Origin: Parendozoicomonas sp. Alg238-R29 | GTDB taxonomy: Bacteria > Pseudomonadota > Gammaproteobacteria > Pseudomonadales > Endozoicomonadaceae | NCBI RefSeq assembly: GCF_947331445.1 | Contig: NZ_CAMZOG010000029.1 | Coordinates: forward strand, 1-48,108 | Direction: 5' to 3' | DNA length: 48,108 nucleotides | Shown: one piece after another, positions 1 to 9,228 of the stretch | Layout: every line of letters begins with the position of its first letter | How positions within the stretch are numbered: position 1 is the stretch's first letter | Notes under the pieces: generated by a model | Database searches by the model: none | Seen by the model: the letters and a program-made list of their open reading frames with translations, nothing else | Told to the model about the DNA's origin: nothing | Position numbers and translations under genes: made by a program

Positions 1-2
1 GT

Positions 3-722
3 ATTCGTGAAAAGCTGGATGCCTACTTGTCTTGCATGGATGGAGGAACCACGTTACGCCCGGCTGCTGCCGAATGTCACGTGTCCCTGAAAACATCGTT
101 TTATCTCCGTCATCGCCTGATGGCAGTGGTTGAAGCCGACACAACAGGTCAGTTGTCGGGTATCTCGGAAATGGATGAAACCTTTTCCCGGGAATCCCGC
201 AAAGGGCAGCGGGGGCTGGGTGCTGCAGCCCGCAAACGAGGTGGTCGATCCAGGCGCAAGAAAAAGCCGTCGGAGAATGCCAGTGAAAAGTCAGGAACAA
301 TCAGAAAAATTCCCGTCATGGTGGCCTGCGACCGTCAGCAACATGTAACCGATGCCGTTCTCGAACATGTGAGTAACGATGAACTCTTCACGCAACTGGC
401 AGGACGGATTTTACCAGGCAGCACCCTGTGCACGGATGCTCATCTGTCCCATGAAAAACTGGCAGACCAACTCAACGTGACGCTGAAAGAGTTGGTCACT
501 ACGGCAGGCCAGTATGTGCGAGAGGAGGTTTATCACATCCAGACGGTCAACGCTTATCACAGTGAGCTCAAACGTTGGATCAATGGTTTTTTCAAAGGTG
601 TGGCAACGAAATATTTATCGCGCTATTTGGGGTGGAAGCGATTTTTAAAGACACATATCTTCTCAGAAGAGAGTTTGTTAGATCAGGAAGCGTCCCATTG
701 GCTCAACCCACAGTTAGTGTGA
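3..722 (+). CDS. IS1595-family (ISXO2-like) transposase, 5' end outside window
   Basis: The frame is open from the first bases of the window (IREKLDAY before the first internal start codon), so the gene begins upstream and only about 240 C-terminal codons are seen. The protein is a DDE-type transposase. Visible motifs are EMDETF (first catalytic Asp), a CTDAH segment (second Asp) and the C-terminal stretch HIQTVNAYHSELKRW followed by GVATKYLSRYLGW, which is characteristic of IS1595/ISXO2 transposases, where the third position lies in the N-x-x-H region. The N-terminal zinc-ribbon expected for the family would lie off the left edge. The visible part has no stop or frameshift, so the copy could be intact. 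It lies immediately left of a second, degenerate element. Confidence 0.85.
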   Translation: MREKLDAYLSCMDGGTTLRPAAAECHVSLKTSFYLRHRLMAVVEADTTGQLSGISEMDETFSRESRKGQRGLGAAARKRGGRSRRKKKPSENASEKSGTIRKIPVMVACDRQQHVTDAVLEHVSNDELFTQLAGRILPGSTLCTDAHLSHEKLADQLNVTLKELVTTAGQYVREEVYHIQTVNAYHSELKRWINGFFKGVATKYLSRYLGWKRFLKTHIFSEESLLDQEASHWLNPQLV

Positions 723-729
723 ACAGAGC
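718..729. repeat. Possible right terminal inverted repeat of the IS1595-type element
   Basis: GTGAACAGAGCC spans the transposase stop codon and ends just after it. Its complement, GGCTCTGTTCAC, looks like an IS end. The matching left end is outside the window, so the assignment is only a suggestion from position and appearance. Confidence 0.3.
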
Positions 730-753
730 CCACGTTTACGTAATAAACCTAAT

Positions 754-768
754 TAACTGAAGTTACGC
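754..768 (+). repeat. Left terminal inverted repeat of the IS4-type remnant
   Basis: TAACTGAAGTTACGC is the exact reverse complement of 1482-1496. It lies 47 bp before the first transposase start codon. Confidence 0.8.
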
Positions 769-800
769 ACTGAACATCAAAGTTTGGCATTATTACCGCC

Positions 801-1487
801 ATGAGACATGACCTAATCGAACTGTATTCTGACTATTTGCTTTCATCCTATGGCAAGACCACAGCCACAGGTTTGTTGTCAAAATGCCCTGAAGTTCCGC
901 TATGTTCTCGCGGATAGCTGGTCCAGCTCCAAAGAAAACATGCATTTTGTTCATCAGGATTGTGGTAAACATTTCCTGATGGCCATGAAGTCAAACCGGC
1001 TGGTATCCCTCAGTCTGGAAGATAAAAAGCAAGGCCGATCACAACGCATAGATACTGTGAATTTCATGGAAGATAAGCCTGTCACAGGCTGGATAGCTGG
1101 AGTCAATTTTCCTGTTCTGCTATTCCGCCAAGTCTTTAAAAACAAGGATGGCAGCACAGGCATACTCTATCTGGTGAGCAGCGATCTGGATTGTGACGCC
1201 GAGAGCTTGAAAACGATCTACAAAAGACGGTGGAAAGAGTCCGTTAGGAACTGGTGTTAACAGAAGTCTTCCATAAAACCCTGAAATCCAATGCGGCCAT
1301 GGCCAAGTCGCCAGCCCATACTGTCAGAACCCAAAGCAATCATATTTTTCTATCGATTTACTCGGCCTTCCGACTGGAAGCCCTGTCGTTAAAGCCGAAG
1401 ATGAACCATTTTCAGCTCAGAGCGAAAATCTATATGTCTGCTCTGCAGGCATCGTTCAAGCAGCTACGATCATTCGTAGCTGCGTAA
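801..1487 (+). pseudogene. IS4-type transposase pseudogene (deletion plus frameshifts)
   Basis: Three pieces in different frames can be read. Positions 801-890 give MRHDLIELYSDYLLSSYGKT, the usual N-terminus of this kind of transposase. Positions about 880-1235 give a core segment, including RYVLADSWSSSKENM around the second catalytic Asp and ending in YKRRWK. Positions 1254-1487 give the C-terminal piece beginning EVFHKTLKSN. Joined, the last two restore the IS4 signature Y-(2)-R-(3)-E-(6)-K, but about 23 extra bases between WK and EVF break it. The region that should carry the first catalytic Asp, between the first two pieces, is missing. The gene cannot make an active transposase. Confidence 0.75.
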
Positions 1488-1496
1488 CTTCAGTTA
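1482..1496 (-). repeat. Right terminal inverted repeat of the IS4-type remnant
   Basis: GCGTAACTTCAGTTA is the exact reverse complement of the left end at 754-768. It lies within and just after the last transposase codons. Confidence 0.8.
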
Positions 1497-1500
1497 CAAT

Positions 1501-2793
1501 GTTAAACACGACACCCTGCTCGTCACAAGCCTCTACATTCACAACGGCCGACACGATCACGGCTCCTTCAAATACCGCGTGATCGACAATGCCAGCAAAG
1601 TGATGTATGACCATCTGATTAACGCCTCAAGCCAGTCAGCCAACGAGCTGGGGTGGGGACACTCCTTTGTTTATATGCTGGCTGCTCGCCATGGCCACCT
1701 CAATTATGAGACGGACATCGGTGGCACGGAAAATGTGATCGGCACTGCATTCCGTGACAACATAACCGGCAATAACGCCAACAACTATCTGGACGGTGGC
1801 AAAAACCGTACAGGCAGCTGGGACGACAATGTGAATGGTGGTGCTGGTGACGATGTGATCGTCGTCAATAACATCAACGATTTGGCCAGCGGTGATGGCG
1901 GCAGCAACATTCTGATCAACCGTATCGCCGCAAAAGACCAGAGTGCGACTCACCGCCTTTTCGCCACAAAACTGGGCAGCATTGAGTTCTCTAATGTTGA
2001 AACCACACTCAATAGTGAAACGTCCTCAGCATTCGTCTCTTTTGATCGCCTGATGACCGGTGAAGGCAATGACACCGTTCAAGGGGATGAGCGCGCCAAC
2101 CGGATCAATACCGGCGAAGGCACCAATGCCATTCATGCCGGTGCAAGTAATGACATTCTGGAAGCCGGAAAGGACAGCACCAACATCTTCAACGGCGAAG
2201 ATGGCAATGATCTGTTTGACCTGAGAGCAGAAAACTCCACCACCACAGCAACAGGTGGCCATGGCGCGGTGGTGCAGGAAAAGCCACCATTGATGGAGGT
2301 GAAGGTCTGGACACCTATATCTATCAGGGAAGCGGTCGCCTGTTCCTTGATCTGGAAAAGAGCGAAGTTCAGATCAGTCAGGATCTTCAATATGATGCAG
2401 ACGACAGCAATAACATTCTCAGCAGTGTGACCGGTGTTGAACGCTTTATTGGTGGTCAGGGCTGGGATGCCATGAAAGGCGATGAAGGCAAGAACATATT
2501 GAATGGCGGCGGGGTTGTCGACAACCTTCATGGCCGCGGTGGTGACGATGTTTTTGTAGTGGATACCATCAATGGCCACGACCAGGGACTTTTATCCAAC
2601 AGGCACAAAGGCCAATACTACGGTGGCGACTGCACAGACACCGTGAACTACGAAGGCCTGAACTCTGCCGACTATACCCAACAGACCTCTCCTCGCTTAA
2701 CGATTAACCTCGGAGGGAAAAACAGCACATCTGGTGAAACTATTCTGAATACCGGAGAAAAAGGTAATCAGACCCTGCATAGCCTGCACGATA
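1501..2793 (+). pseudogene. Fragment of an RTX / haemolysin-type calcium-binding repeat protein gene
   Basis: An open frame begins directly at the right end of the IS remnant, without a start codon, and reads through Gly/Asp-rich nonapeptide-like repeats: NNYLDGG, NGGAGDDVIVV, MTGEGNDTVQGDE, NGEDGNDLFDL. Around 2262-2272 the frame shifts. Continuing in the third frame gives GAGKATIDGGEGLDTYIYQG, then RFIGGQGWDAMKGDEGKN and HGRGGDDVFVV. Such repeats bind calcium and fold as parallel beta-rolls in large secreted (type I exported) toxins, adhesins and proteases. Here the 5' part is lost to the IS, the middle is frameshifted, and the 3' end is replaced at about 2790 by antisense apbE sequence. 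What the full protein was cannot be told from the fragment. Confidence 0.75.
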
Positions 2794-3542
2794 TTGAGCA
2801 CTGCCACAGAGGCCAAACGGTGCTTCTCAGGATAGCCTGTACGGGCATCTATAAGGTGAGAAAAATACACACCTTCCACTTCGTAATAGTTCAGGTAATC
2901 ACCTGACGTTGCAATCCCCCAATTGTCGAGGGTCACAACTGTTCGAATCTGATTATCAAGAACCGGTTCCCGCACAGCAATTTTCCAGGGCTGACCGTCG
3001 GGCTTTTTACCCCGCAAGCGAACTTCGCCGCCAACTTCCACCATATAACTGGTAAGCCCAACTCCTTCGAGAGCACGGGCAACCTGATCAACTCCATACC
3101 CCTTTGCGATAGAGGAAAGGTCAACAAAAACAGGCTTGGATTTGGTTATTGTACGGTTTTTGCTATCGAGAATCAGTGATTGATAACCGGTTTCTGCCTA
3201 AGCACCGTCAGAAATTTCCGAAATATGGATGGCCTGCTCTACTAGATGAAAGAGTGCCGGGCTAGCCGCAAAAGCTTCGTTAACAGGATACTTGTTCAAG
3301 CGCATAATTTCTGAATCAGAAATATAGGTGGACATCCCCTGGTTGACCTGATTAAGAGTATTTTGGATATCAGACAAAACTTCGGAATTATTTGCTTTGT
3401 CTGTCACATACTTTACAGACTAGGTTGCACCCATAGTCCGGCCGGCATTTTCGAAAATGCGTTCTTGGGCAGGGCGAAAAATGAAGAAGGCAATAATAAG
3501 ACAGAGGATCACCCCTGCAAGCAGGGAAAAACGTTTAGACAC
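2790..3542 (-). pseudogene. apbE: apbE remnant (FAD:protein FMN transferase of the nqr locus)
   Basis: On the minus strand a GTG at 3542 opens a membrane-anchor N-terminus (KRFSLLAGVILCLIIAFFIF), then GRTMGAT, a TAG at 3420-3422 where the family has Tyr, then SVKYV. A second TAG at 3198-3200 follows ISEISDGA, where the family continues GAFDVT. About 40 residues of the conserved core are then missing before GYQSLIL. The remainder, VDLSSIAKGYGVDQVA, MVEVGGEVR, ATSGDYLNYYE and SHLIDARTGYP, is textbook ApbE, but the protein stops matching after HRLASVAVL, where RTX sequence begins. ApbE attaches FMN to threonines of NqrB and NqrC. It normally lies downstream of nqrF, exactly this position, so this is the original operon copy in decay. 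Confidence 0.9.
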
Positions 3543-3674
3543 TGGTCATCCAACATACTGCAACAATATTTCAATGCAAATTGTACAGTCTTGCAGGGAG
3601 ATCACCTAATATTTGCAAGAAGTGTTTTAAACATCGAGGTAACAGGCCACCTAGAGATGACCTTCATAAAATTG

Positions 3675-4622
3675 TTAGCTACGATGTTTCTCTTCAATAG
3701 CTTTATACAACTCGGTTAATGGCAAAATCATATCCAACTTTGAAAGATCCATATCCTTGCGAGCCGCATGAGATATAGCCTCTTTTACCCACCCAACGCT
3801 CTCTCCATCCAACAAAAGCTTATTGTCGGCAATGGAACCTGTGCATTTTTCAGAAAGGGTCTGCATGAGTTTGTCTTCATATGAATACAGATACTTGACT
3901 TCATCACTGAACCCATCTTCATCACCTTGATGCTGAAAGTAAAGTTGATCCAAAAGATCAACAGCCAATTGATAATAGGGAGACAATTTCAACGCACCTT
4001 GACTGCTGTTTTCTAGCAATGGACCCAGTTCATCGGGAATCTTGTCGGATTTTCCCAACTCATCCAGAACACTCTTCACTTGAGATTCGGTAAGTCTGTT
4101 TTCCCTTACATAAATACCAAAAGTCTGCGCTACCATTTCATCTGACACACTGTCTCTCTCAGACAATCCAATAACCAAATCAATCAAAACTGATGGATCA
4201 AAAACAGCACGAACATAGCCATCATCTTCAGGCTCTCTAGGAGCCAGTCTATCAGAGCCAGCCCCTTCTGCTCTGACTCCCAACCCTATCTGCTGACCAG
4301 CATGGGGCTGATCACGATTAACTCTATAGTGAACAGCATCAGAATTGAGCATATCATTTGGAATGTCAGTTACCTCAGATGAACCGACACTAATATAGGA
4401 TGATTCAATAAATTCGTCTGACGAAACCTGCCTGTTCTTCAAAGACTCAAAGTTAACATTTCCTCTATTAACATCTGGTGTATATCTGACTTGATCTGTC
4501 GAAGGTGAAACAACCTTATGCCCAGCAAATAAAGCCTTAACAGTCTCAAGAAGAGCCTTAGGCACGCTCCAGTTATGTTCTTTCCGGCTGGCAAAAGCCT
4601 GTCTTGCTGACTCTACACCCAT
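3675..4622 (-). CDS. Hypothetical 315-aa protein, function unknown
   Basis: A single uninterrupted frame starts at ATG 4622 with a gggagga-type ribosome site just upstream (tcctccc on the plus strand). No family is recognised. The protein is soluble-looking, with no signal peptide or membrane segment. It begins MGVESARQAFASRKE, has a low-complexity polar stretch from about residue 50 to 140 (many Ser, Asp, Glu, Arg), and a helical, acidic C-terminal half (about 145-315). Its A+T-richer composition and its position between the nqr terminator and the dead apbE suggest a later insertion into the ancestral nqrF-apbE junction. A secreted effector-like protein is possible from architecture alone but is not shown. 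Confidence 0.6.
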   Translation of the reverse strand: MGVESARQAFASRKEHNWSVPKALLETVKALFAGHKVVSPSTDQVRYTPDVNRGNVNFESLKNRQVSSDEFIESSYISVGSSEVTDIPNDMLNSDAVHYRVNRDQPHAGQQIGLGVRAEGAGSDRLAPREPEDDGYVRAVFDPSVLIDLVIGLSERDSVSDEMVAQTFGIYVRENRLTESQVKSVLDELGKSDKIPDELGPLLENSSQGALKLSPYYQLAVDLLDQLYFQHQGDEDGFSDEVKYLYSYEDKLMQTLSEKCTGSIADNKLLLDGESVGWVKEAISHAARKDMDLSKLDMILPLTELYKAIEEKHRS

Positions 4623-4679
4623 GATAATCCTCCCTGATTACCCTTTTAGCTTAATAGGCTATGAATAGACGTCCATAAA

Positions 4680-4704
4680 AAAGGGTCGGCAAAGCCGACC
4701 CTTT
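4680..4704 (-). terminator. Rho-independent terminator of the nqr operon
   Basis: Perfect 11-bp arms AAAGGGTCGGC (4680-4690) and GCCGACCCTTT (4694-4704) flank a 3-base loop. Read on the minus strand, the hairpin is followed by a run of T (plus-strand cataaaaaa). It lies 26 bp past the nqrF stop codon. Confidence 0.9.
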
Positions 4705-4729
4705 CTGAATGCCAGACCAGTGAAATTGG

Positions 4730-5962
4730 TTAACCACCAAAGTCATCAAGCAGGATATTTTCTTTTTCTACACCCATATCTTCCAGCATCTTGATAACTG
4801 CCGCGTTCATCATGGGAGGTCCACACATGTAGAACTCACAGTCTTCAGGGGCAGCATGATCCTTAAGATAGTTCTCAAGCAGAACATTATGGATAAAGCC
4901 GGTTTTACCTTCCCAGTTATCTTCAGGCTGAGGATCAGACAGAGCCAAATGCCATTCAAAGTTGGGGTTTTCTTCCGCCAGCTTGTCATATTCTTCGGTA
5001 TAGAAGGCTTCACGCAGAGAACGTGCTCCATACCAGAAGGAGATCTTACGTGTAGAGCTCAGGCGCTTAAGCTGATCAAAGATGTGGGAACGCATAGGCG
5101 CCATACCAGCACCACCACCCACGAACACCATTTCAGCATCGGTATCTTTGGCAAAGAATTCACCAAAAGGACCGTAGACACTGATTTTGTCACCAGGCTT
5201 CAGGCTAAACACAAAAGATGACATCTGACCAGGAGGCACATCCATACCCGGAGGCGGCGAAGCAATCCGGATATTGAACTTCAGAATACCCTTCTCTTCT
5301 GGATAGTTCGCCATGGAGTAAGCACGGATGACCGGCTCATTTACCTTGGACTTGTACTGCCACAAGTTAAACTTGTCCCAGTCACCACGGTACTCTTCGT
5401 CAATATCAAAGTCTTTGTAATCAACTTCGTGAACCGGAGTTTCCAACTGGACATAACCACCGGCGCGGAAATTAACGTCTTCACCTTCAGGCAGTTTCAG
5501 AACCAGCTCCTTGATGAAAGTGGCAACGTTGTTGTTAGAAACAACCTCGCATTCCCACTTTTTCACACCAAACAGCTCTTCCTCAACTTCTACCTGCATG
5601 TCCTGCTTAACAGCAACCTGACAGGATAAACGCCAACCTTCACGCAACTCACCACGAGTAAAGTGCGGCTCTTCAGTAGGCAGTGGAGAGCCACCACCAT
5701 CGAGAACCTTACACTTACACTGGGCACAGGTACCGCCACCACCACAGGCAGATGGCAAGAAAACACCGTTGCCAGCAAGAGTCTGGAGCAGTTTACCACC
5801 AGCCGGAACCGTTACACTCTTTTCCGGGTCATCATTGATGCCAATGGTGACATCTCCTGTGCTGACCAGCTTGGAGCGGGCCGCCAGAATAACCAGAACC
5901 AGAGCGAGTACGATCACGGTAAAGAGGGCAACGCCCAACATTATGATCTGTTCACTTCCCAT
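4730..5962 (-). CDS. nqrF: Na+-translocating NADH:quinone reductase subunit F
   Basis: NqrF is the electron-entry subunit: it oxidises NADH on FAD and passes electrons through a [2Fe-2S] centre to the membrane flavins. The 410-aa length fits the family (about 408). An N-terminal membrane anchor spans residues 5-28. The ferredoxin-type cluster ligands are C73, C79, C82 ([12 protein letters not shown]) and C114 (RLSCQV). The FAD motif RAYS is at 213-216, the NADH-binding [10 protein letters not shown] at 282-291, and the conserved CGPPMM at 380-385 is near the C-terminus. It is the last gene of nqrABCDEF, 15 bp after nqrE, and is followed by a strong terminator. Confidence 0.98.
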   Translation of the reverse strand: MGSEQIIMLGVALFTVIVLALVLVILAARSKLVSTGDVTIGINDDPEKSVTVPAGGKLLQTLAGNGVFLPSACGGGGTCAQCKCKVLDGGGSPLPTEEPHFTRGELREGWRLSCQVAVKQDMQVEVEEELFGVKKWECEVVSNNNVATFIKELVLKLPEGEDVNFRAGGYVQLETPVHEVDYKDFDIDEEYRGDWDKFNLWQYKSKVNEPVIRAYSMANYPEEKGILKFNIRIASPPPGMDVPPGQMSSFVFSLKPGDKISVYGPFGEFFAKDTDAEMVFVGGGAGMAPMRSHIFDQLKRLSSTRKISFWYGARSLREAFYTEEYDKLAEENPNFEWHLALSDPQPEDNWEGKTGFIHNVLLENYLKDHAAPEDCEFYMCGPPMMNAAVIKMLEDMGVEKENILLDDFGG

Positions 5963-5977
5963 ATTTCTGCTCTCCCC

Positions 5978-6574
5978 TTACAGCTGGACACCAGAGAAGG
6001 ACATGAAGCCAAGAGACATCAGTCCAACTGTGATAAAGGTAATGCCCAGCCCGCGCAGGCCCGGAGGCACATCGCTGTACTTAAGCTTTTCACGAATACC
6101 GGCCAGCGCTACGATGGCCAGCATCCAGCCAACACCGGCGCCAACGCCATAAACAACACTGTCTCCGAAGGTGTAATCCCGCTCAACCATAAACAATGTG
6201 GCACCAAGGATGGCGCAGTTTACAGTGATCAGTGGCAAGAATACGCCCAGGGCGCTGTACAAAGCAGGTACATATTTATCCAGAAACATCTCCAGAATCT
6301 GAACAACCGCAGCAATAACACCGATATAAGTGATATAACCCAGGAAGGTCAGATCAACGCCTTCAACCAAAGCGCCTTCTTTTAATACATGCTGGAAGAT
6401 TAACTGGTTCAACGGCACAGTCAGTAGTTGGACTACGACAACAGCGACACCCAGACCAAAAGACGTTTGGATCTTCTTGGAGACAGCCAGGAAAGTACAC
6501 ATGCCCAGGAAAAACGCCAAGGCCATGTTTTCAACAAAAACCGCCTTAACGAACAGACTCAGATAATGTTCCAT
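5978..6574 (-). CDS. nqrE: Na+-translocating NADH:quinone reductase subunit E
   Basis: A 198-aa polytopic inner-membrane subunit, the usual family size. NqrE and NqrD form an inverted-topology pair in the Na+-NQR core, related to RnfA/RnfE. The sequence starts [20 protein letters not shown] and shows about six hydrophobic helices, with conserved features [14 protein letters not shown] and [10 protein letters not shown]. The cysteines in these two segments correspond to those that hold the membrane-embedded iron centre with NqrD (family knowledge). One base separates it from the nqrD stop codon, so translation is probably coupled. Confidence 0.97.
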   Translation of the reverse strand: MEHYLSLFVKAVFVENMALAFFLGMCTFLAVSKKIQTSFGLGVAVVVVQLLTVPLNQLIFQHVLKEGALVEGVDLTFLGYITYIGVIAAVVQILEMFLDKYVPALYSALGVFLPLITVNCAILGATLFMVERDYTFGDSVVYGVGAGVGWMLAIVALAGIREKLKYSDVPPGLRGLGITFITVGLMSLGFMSFSGVQL

Positions 6575-6575
6575 A

Positions 6576-7244
6576 TCAGTGAGCCTCCGAAGCAGTGTTG
6601 TGAGGAGCCATCTTCATCTCTTCAGCCTCTACCTGATCAGTCTTCCAAGTCCGCAGCGCCCAGATAAACAGGCCGATCAGGAAGAACGCACTGGGAGCCA
6701 GCAGCATCAGACCATTGGGGTTATACCAACCACCGTTGTTTACCGTTTCGAAGATCACAACTCCGAACAGTTTGCCGGCACCGAGCAATTCCCGGAAGAA
6801 CGCAACAACCAGCAGAATCACACCATAACCCAGACCATTACCGATTCCGTCGATAAAAGAAGGCAGTGGCGGATTCTTCATGGCGTAGGCTTCCGCCCGA
6901 CCCATAACGATACAGTTGGTAATAATCAGGCCAACAAATACAGACAACTGCTTGCTGGTCTCATAGGCATAAGCCTTGAGTACCTGATCCACAACAATAA
7001 CCAGTGAGGCAATGATGGTCATCTGTACGATGATCCGGATACTGCCGGGGATGTGGTTACGAATCAGGGAAACAAACAGGTTGGCAAACGCTGTCACCAG
7101 CGTCACTGCCACAGTCATCACCAGTGCCGTCTGCATACCGGTGGTAACAGCCAGAGCAGAACAGATACCAAGGATCTGCAGAGCAATGGGGTTGTTGTTA
7201 AAGATCGGTGAGATCAGGACTTCTTTGGAGCTAATCGGATTCAT
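6576..7244 (-). CDS. nqrD: Na+-translocating NADH:quinone reductase subunit D
   Basis: A 222-aa polytopic membrane subunit that pairs with NqrE. Recognisable family segments include an N-terminal [20 protein letters not shown], the cysteine-bearing GICSALAVT, and [16 protein letters not shown] in the central helix. Six hydrophobic segments are visible, and the hydrophilic C-terminus after residue about 205 ([20 protein letters not shown]) is cytoplasmic-looking. It is tightly packed between nqrC and nqrE with one-base gaps. Confidence 0.97.
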   Translation of the reverse strand: MNPISSKEVLISPIFNNNPIALQILGICSALAVTTGMQTALVMTVAVTLVTAFANLFVSLIRNHIPGSIRIIVQMTIIASLVIVVDQVLKAYAYETSKQLSVFVGLIITNCIVMGRAEAYAMKNPPLPSFIDGIGNGLGYGVILLVVAFFRELLGAGKLFGVVIFETVNNGGWYNPNGLMLLAPSAFFLIGLFIWALRTWKTDQVEAEEMKMAPHNTASEAH

Positions 7245-7245
7245 A

Positions 7246-8037
7246 TTAAGCCTCCCCCTTCTTCAGGTTGGCAAGGAAGGGTCCAAAGCCGTTTTTACCC
7301 AGCCAGAACTGAACAAGGTTGTTCACACCTCGACTGGTTAGAGTGGCACCAGACAATCCATCAATTTCATGAATGGCACTTGGCAGAGCCTGATTCACAG
7401 AACCTTTTAGTACTGTGATATCAACCTGACCATTGCTGCCAAAGACTTCCTTTCCCTTCCAGCTGGCTTTCCACTTGGGGTTATCGACCTCACCACCCAG
7501 ACCAGGTGTTTCAGCATGAGAGTAAAAGCCAAAGCCAACGACAGTTTTCAGGTCTGCATCAAGCGCCATGTAACCGTATAAGGTGGACCACAAACCATAA
7601 CCATGAACGGGCAGGATCAACGTTTGCAGCTTTCCATCACGCTGAACTTCATAGATTTTGGCAAGCTTCGCCTGACGCTTGATCTGTGCAGTATCTTCTT
7701 GTGGGGTCAGAGTTCGTGACTCAGCAGGGTTTTTGGCCGCATTTCGCTGGTCATACGTCACAGCATTCATGCCAGACGTATCAAACTTACCTGTTTCGAC
7801 ATCCACCAGTTTTGGTGTGACTTCCTTGAAGCGAGCAGCAATTTCATCGCGGCTCAAGGCCTTGGGATCAGCAACCAGACCGGAGATAGAGAGAATATTC
7901 TGTTGAACATCCAGCAGTTTGTTCTCATCCTGACGCGGTTTCAGAAAAACAGCCGCACCAGAGACCAGCACTGAACACACTAGTGACAGGCCAATGGTAA
8001 CCGCGAGGGTCTTTTTAATCGTATCGTTATTAGCCAT
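7246..8037 (-). CDS. nqrC: Na+-translocating NADH:quinone reductase subunit C
   Basis: NqrC carries a covalent FMN in electron transfer to NqrB. I chose the ATG at 8037 ([10 protein letters not shown]) rather than a longer frame from 8088. It has a GGGAGG-like ribosome site in the end of nqrB, overlaps the nqrB stop by a few bases, and gives the normal length of about 263 aa. An N-terminal membrane helix spans 9-33. The FMN acceptor lies in the SGAT motif (229-232, [11 protein letters not shown]) near the C-terminus. Flavinylation needs ApbE, whose local gene is a pseudogene. Confidence 0.97.
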   Translation of the reverse strand: MANNDTIKKTLAVTIGLSLVCSVLVSGAAVFLKPRQDENKLLDVQQNILSISGLVADPKALSRDEIAARFKEVTPKLVDVETGKFDTSGMNAVTYDQRNAAKNPAESRTLTPQEDTAQIKRQAKLAKIYEVQRDGKLQTLILPVHGYGLWSTLYGYMALDADLKTVVGFGFYSHAETPGLGGEVDNPKWKASWKGKEVFGSNGQVDITVLKGSVNQALPSAIHEIDGLSGATLTSRGVNNLVQFWLGKNGFGPFLANLKKGEA

Positions 8038-9223
8038 TAAGGCGAGCCTCCCGGCGCTTGATGTTAGCCTGAACGACAAAGTGATCAATCAATGGCGCAA
8101 ACAGGTTCGCAAACAGAATGGCAAGCATCATGCCTTCAGGATACGCAGGGTTGATAACACGAATCAGTGTCACCATCACGCCGATTAGAATACCGAAGAA
8201 CCAACGACCCGTATGAGTCATAGACGCTGATACAGGATCTGTGGTCATGAAGATCAGGCCAAAGGCAAAGCCACCTAGAACAAAGTGCCAGTACCAGGGG
8301 ACAGCGAACAGAGGATTGGTATCAGAGCCGATGGCATTGAATACCAGTGTCATAGCAACCATGCCAAGAACAGTACCTGCGACGATACGCCAGGACGCAA
8401 TGCCCATGATCAGCATGACTGCACCACCTAGCAAAATTGCTAGAGTCGATGTTTCTCCCACAGAACCCTGAATGCTTCCGTAGAAAGCATCAAACCAGGT
8501 GATTCCATTCTGCATCAGAGCATCAACACCGCCCTGTGACGCCAGGCTCAGTGCTGTTGCACCGGAAAAACCATCAACGGCAGTCCAGACTGCATCACCC
8601 GAAAGCTGGGCGGGATAAGCAAAGAACAAGAAGGCTCGGCCAGTCAGCGCAGGGTTCAGGAAGTTTTTACCTGTACCACCGAATACTTCTTTACCAACTA
8701 CAACACCAAAAGTGATCCCCAGGGCCACTTGCCATAAAGGCACGGATGGAGGAACAATCAGGGCAAACAGGATAGAGGTAACGAAGAAGCCTTCATTGAT
8801 TTCATGCTTACGAATGGTGGCAAACAGAACTTCCCAGAATCCACCCACCGCAAAGGTAACGGCATAAATCGGTAGAAAGTAAGCGGCTCCATAAATCATG
8901 TTATGGAGAAAATTCGCAGGATCGTGACCAACAAAGAACCAGCTATGCCAGTCTGTCGGAGCAGACAAGCCACCGGCAATGGCCATGTTGGACTGATAAC
9001 CTACGTTCCACATACCAAAAAGCATGGCCGGAAAGGCACATGCCCATACGGTGATCATAATCCGCTTGAGATCAATACCATCACGAACATGGGAGCTGGT
9101 ATGAGTGACGCTGGGTGGACTGTAAAGTCCAGTGTCTATCGCCTCGAACAAGGGATAGAACTTCTCATATTTTCCGCCCTTCTCAAAATGAGGGGCCAGG
9201 CTGTCTAACAGTTTTCTCAGCAC
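8030..9223 (-). CDS. nqrB: Na+-translocating NADH:quinone reductase subunit B
   Basis: NqrB is the largest membrane subunit. It binds covalent FMN and riboflavin and contributes the sodium and quinone path. The start is a GTG at 9223 with a GAGGG ribosome site overlapping the nqrA stop region. The 397-aa length is close to the family's roughly 410. The flavinylated threonine is T223 in [10 protein letters not shown]. The conserved stretch [20 protein letters not shown] is at about 185-204, and multiple transmembrane helices follow residue 55. The last codons overlap the nqrC start. Confidence 0.97.
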   Translation of the reverse strand: MLRKLLDSLAPHFEKGGKYEKFYPLFEAIDTGLYSPPSVTHTSSHVRDGIDLKRIMITVWACAFPAMLFGMWNVGYQSNMAIAGGLSAPTDWHSWFFVGHDPANFLHNMIYGAAYFLPIYAVTFAVGGFWEVLFATIRKHEINEGFFVTSILFALIVPPSVPLWQVALGITFGVVVGKEVFGGTGKNFLNPALTGRAFLFFAYPAQLSGDAVWTAVDGFSGATALSLASQGGVDALMQNGITWFDAFYGSIQGSVGETSTLAILLGGAVMLIMGIASWRIVAGTVLGMVAMTLVFNAIGSDTNPLFAVPWYWHFVLGGFAFGLIFMTTDPVSASMTHTGRWFFGILIGVMVTLIRVINPAYPEGMMLAILFANLFAPLIDHFVVQANIKRREARLNG

Positions 9224-9228
9224 GTGGG

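Larger units (their letters stand above)
754..1496 (+). mobile_element. Internally deleted IS4-type insertion sequence remnant
   Basis: A 743-bp segment is bounded by perfect 15-bp inverted repeats (TAACTGAAGTTACGC at 754-768 and its complement at 1482-1496) and contains pieces of one DDE transposase gene. The usual size of such an element is about 1.3-1.5 kb, so roughly half is missing. Loss between the N-terminal segment and the catalytic core, plus a small insertion near the C-terminus, has disabled it. No clear target-site duplication is visible next to the two ends. The right end directly abuts the interrupted RTX-repeat frame, so the element probably truncated that gene. Confidence 0.75.

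Noticed and set aside
2133-2579. Minus-strand frames opposite the RTX fragment
   Set aside because: They are products of the Gly/Asp repeat codons read backwards; the repeat signature is on the plus strand.
5663-6385. A 240-codon plus-strand frame opposite nqrF/nqrE
   Set aside because: It runs across two genuine minus-strand genes and their junction and has no start signal.
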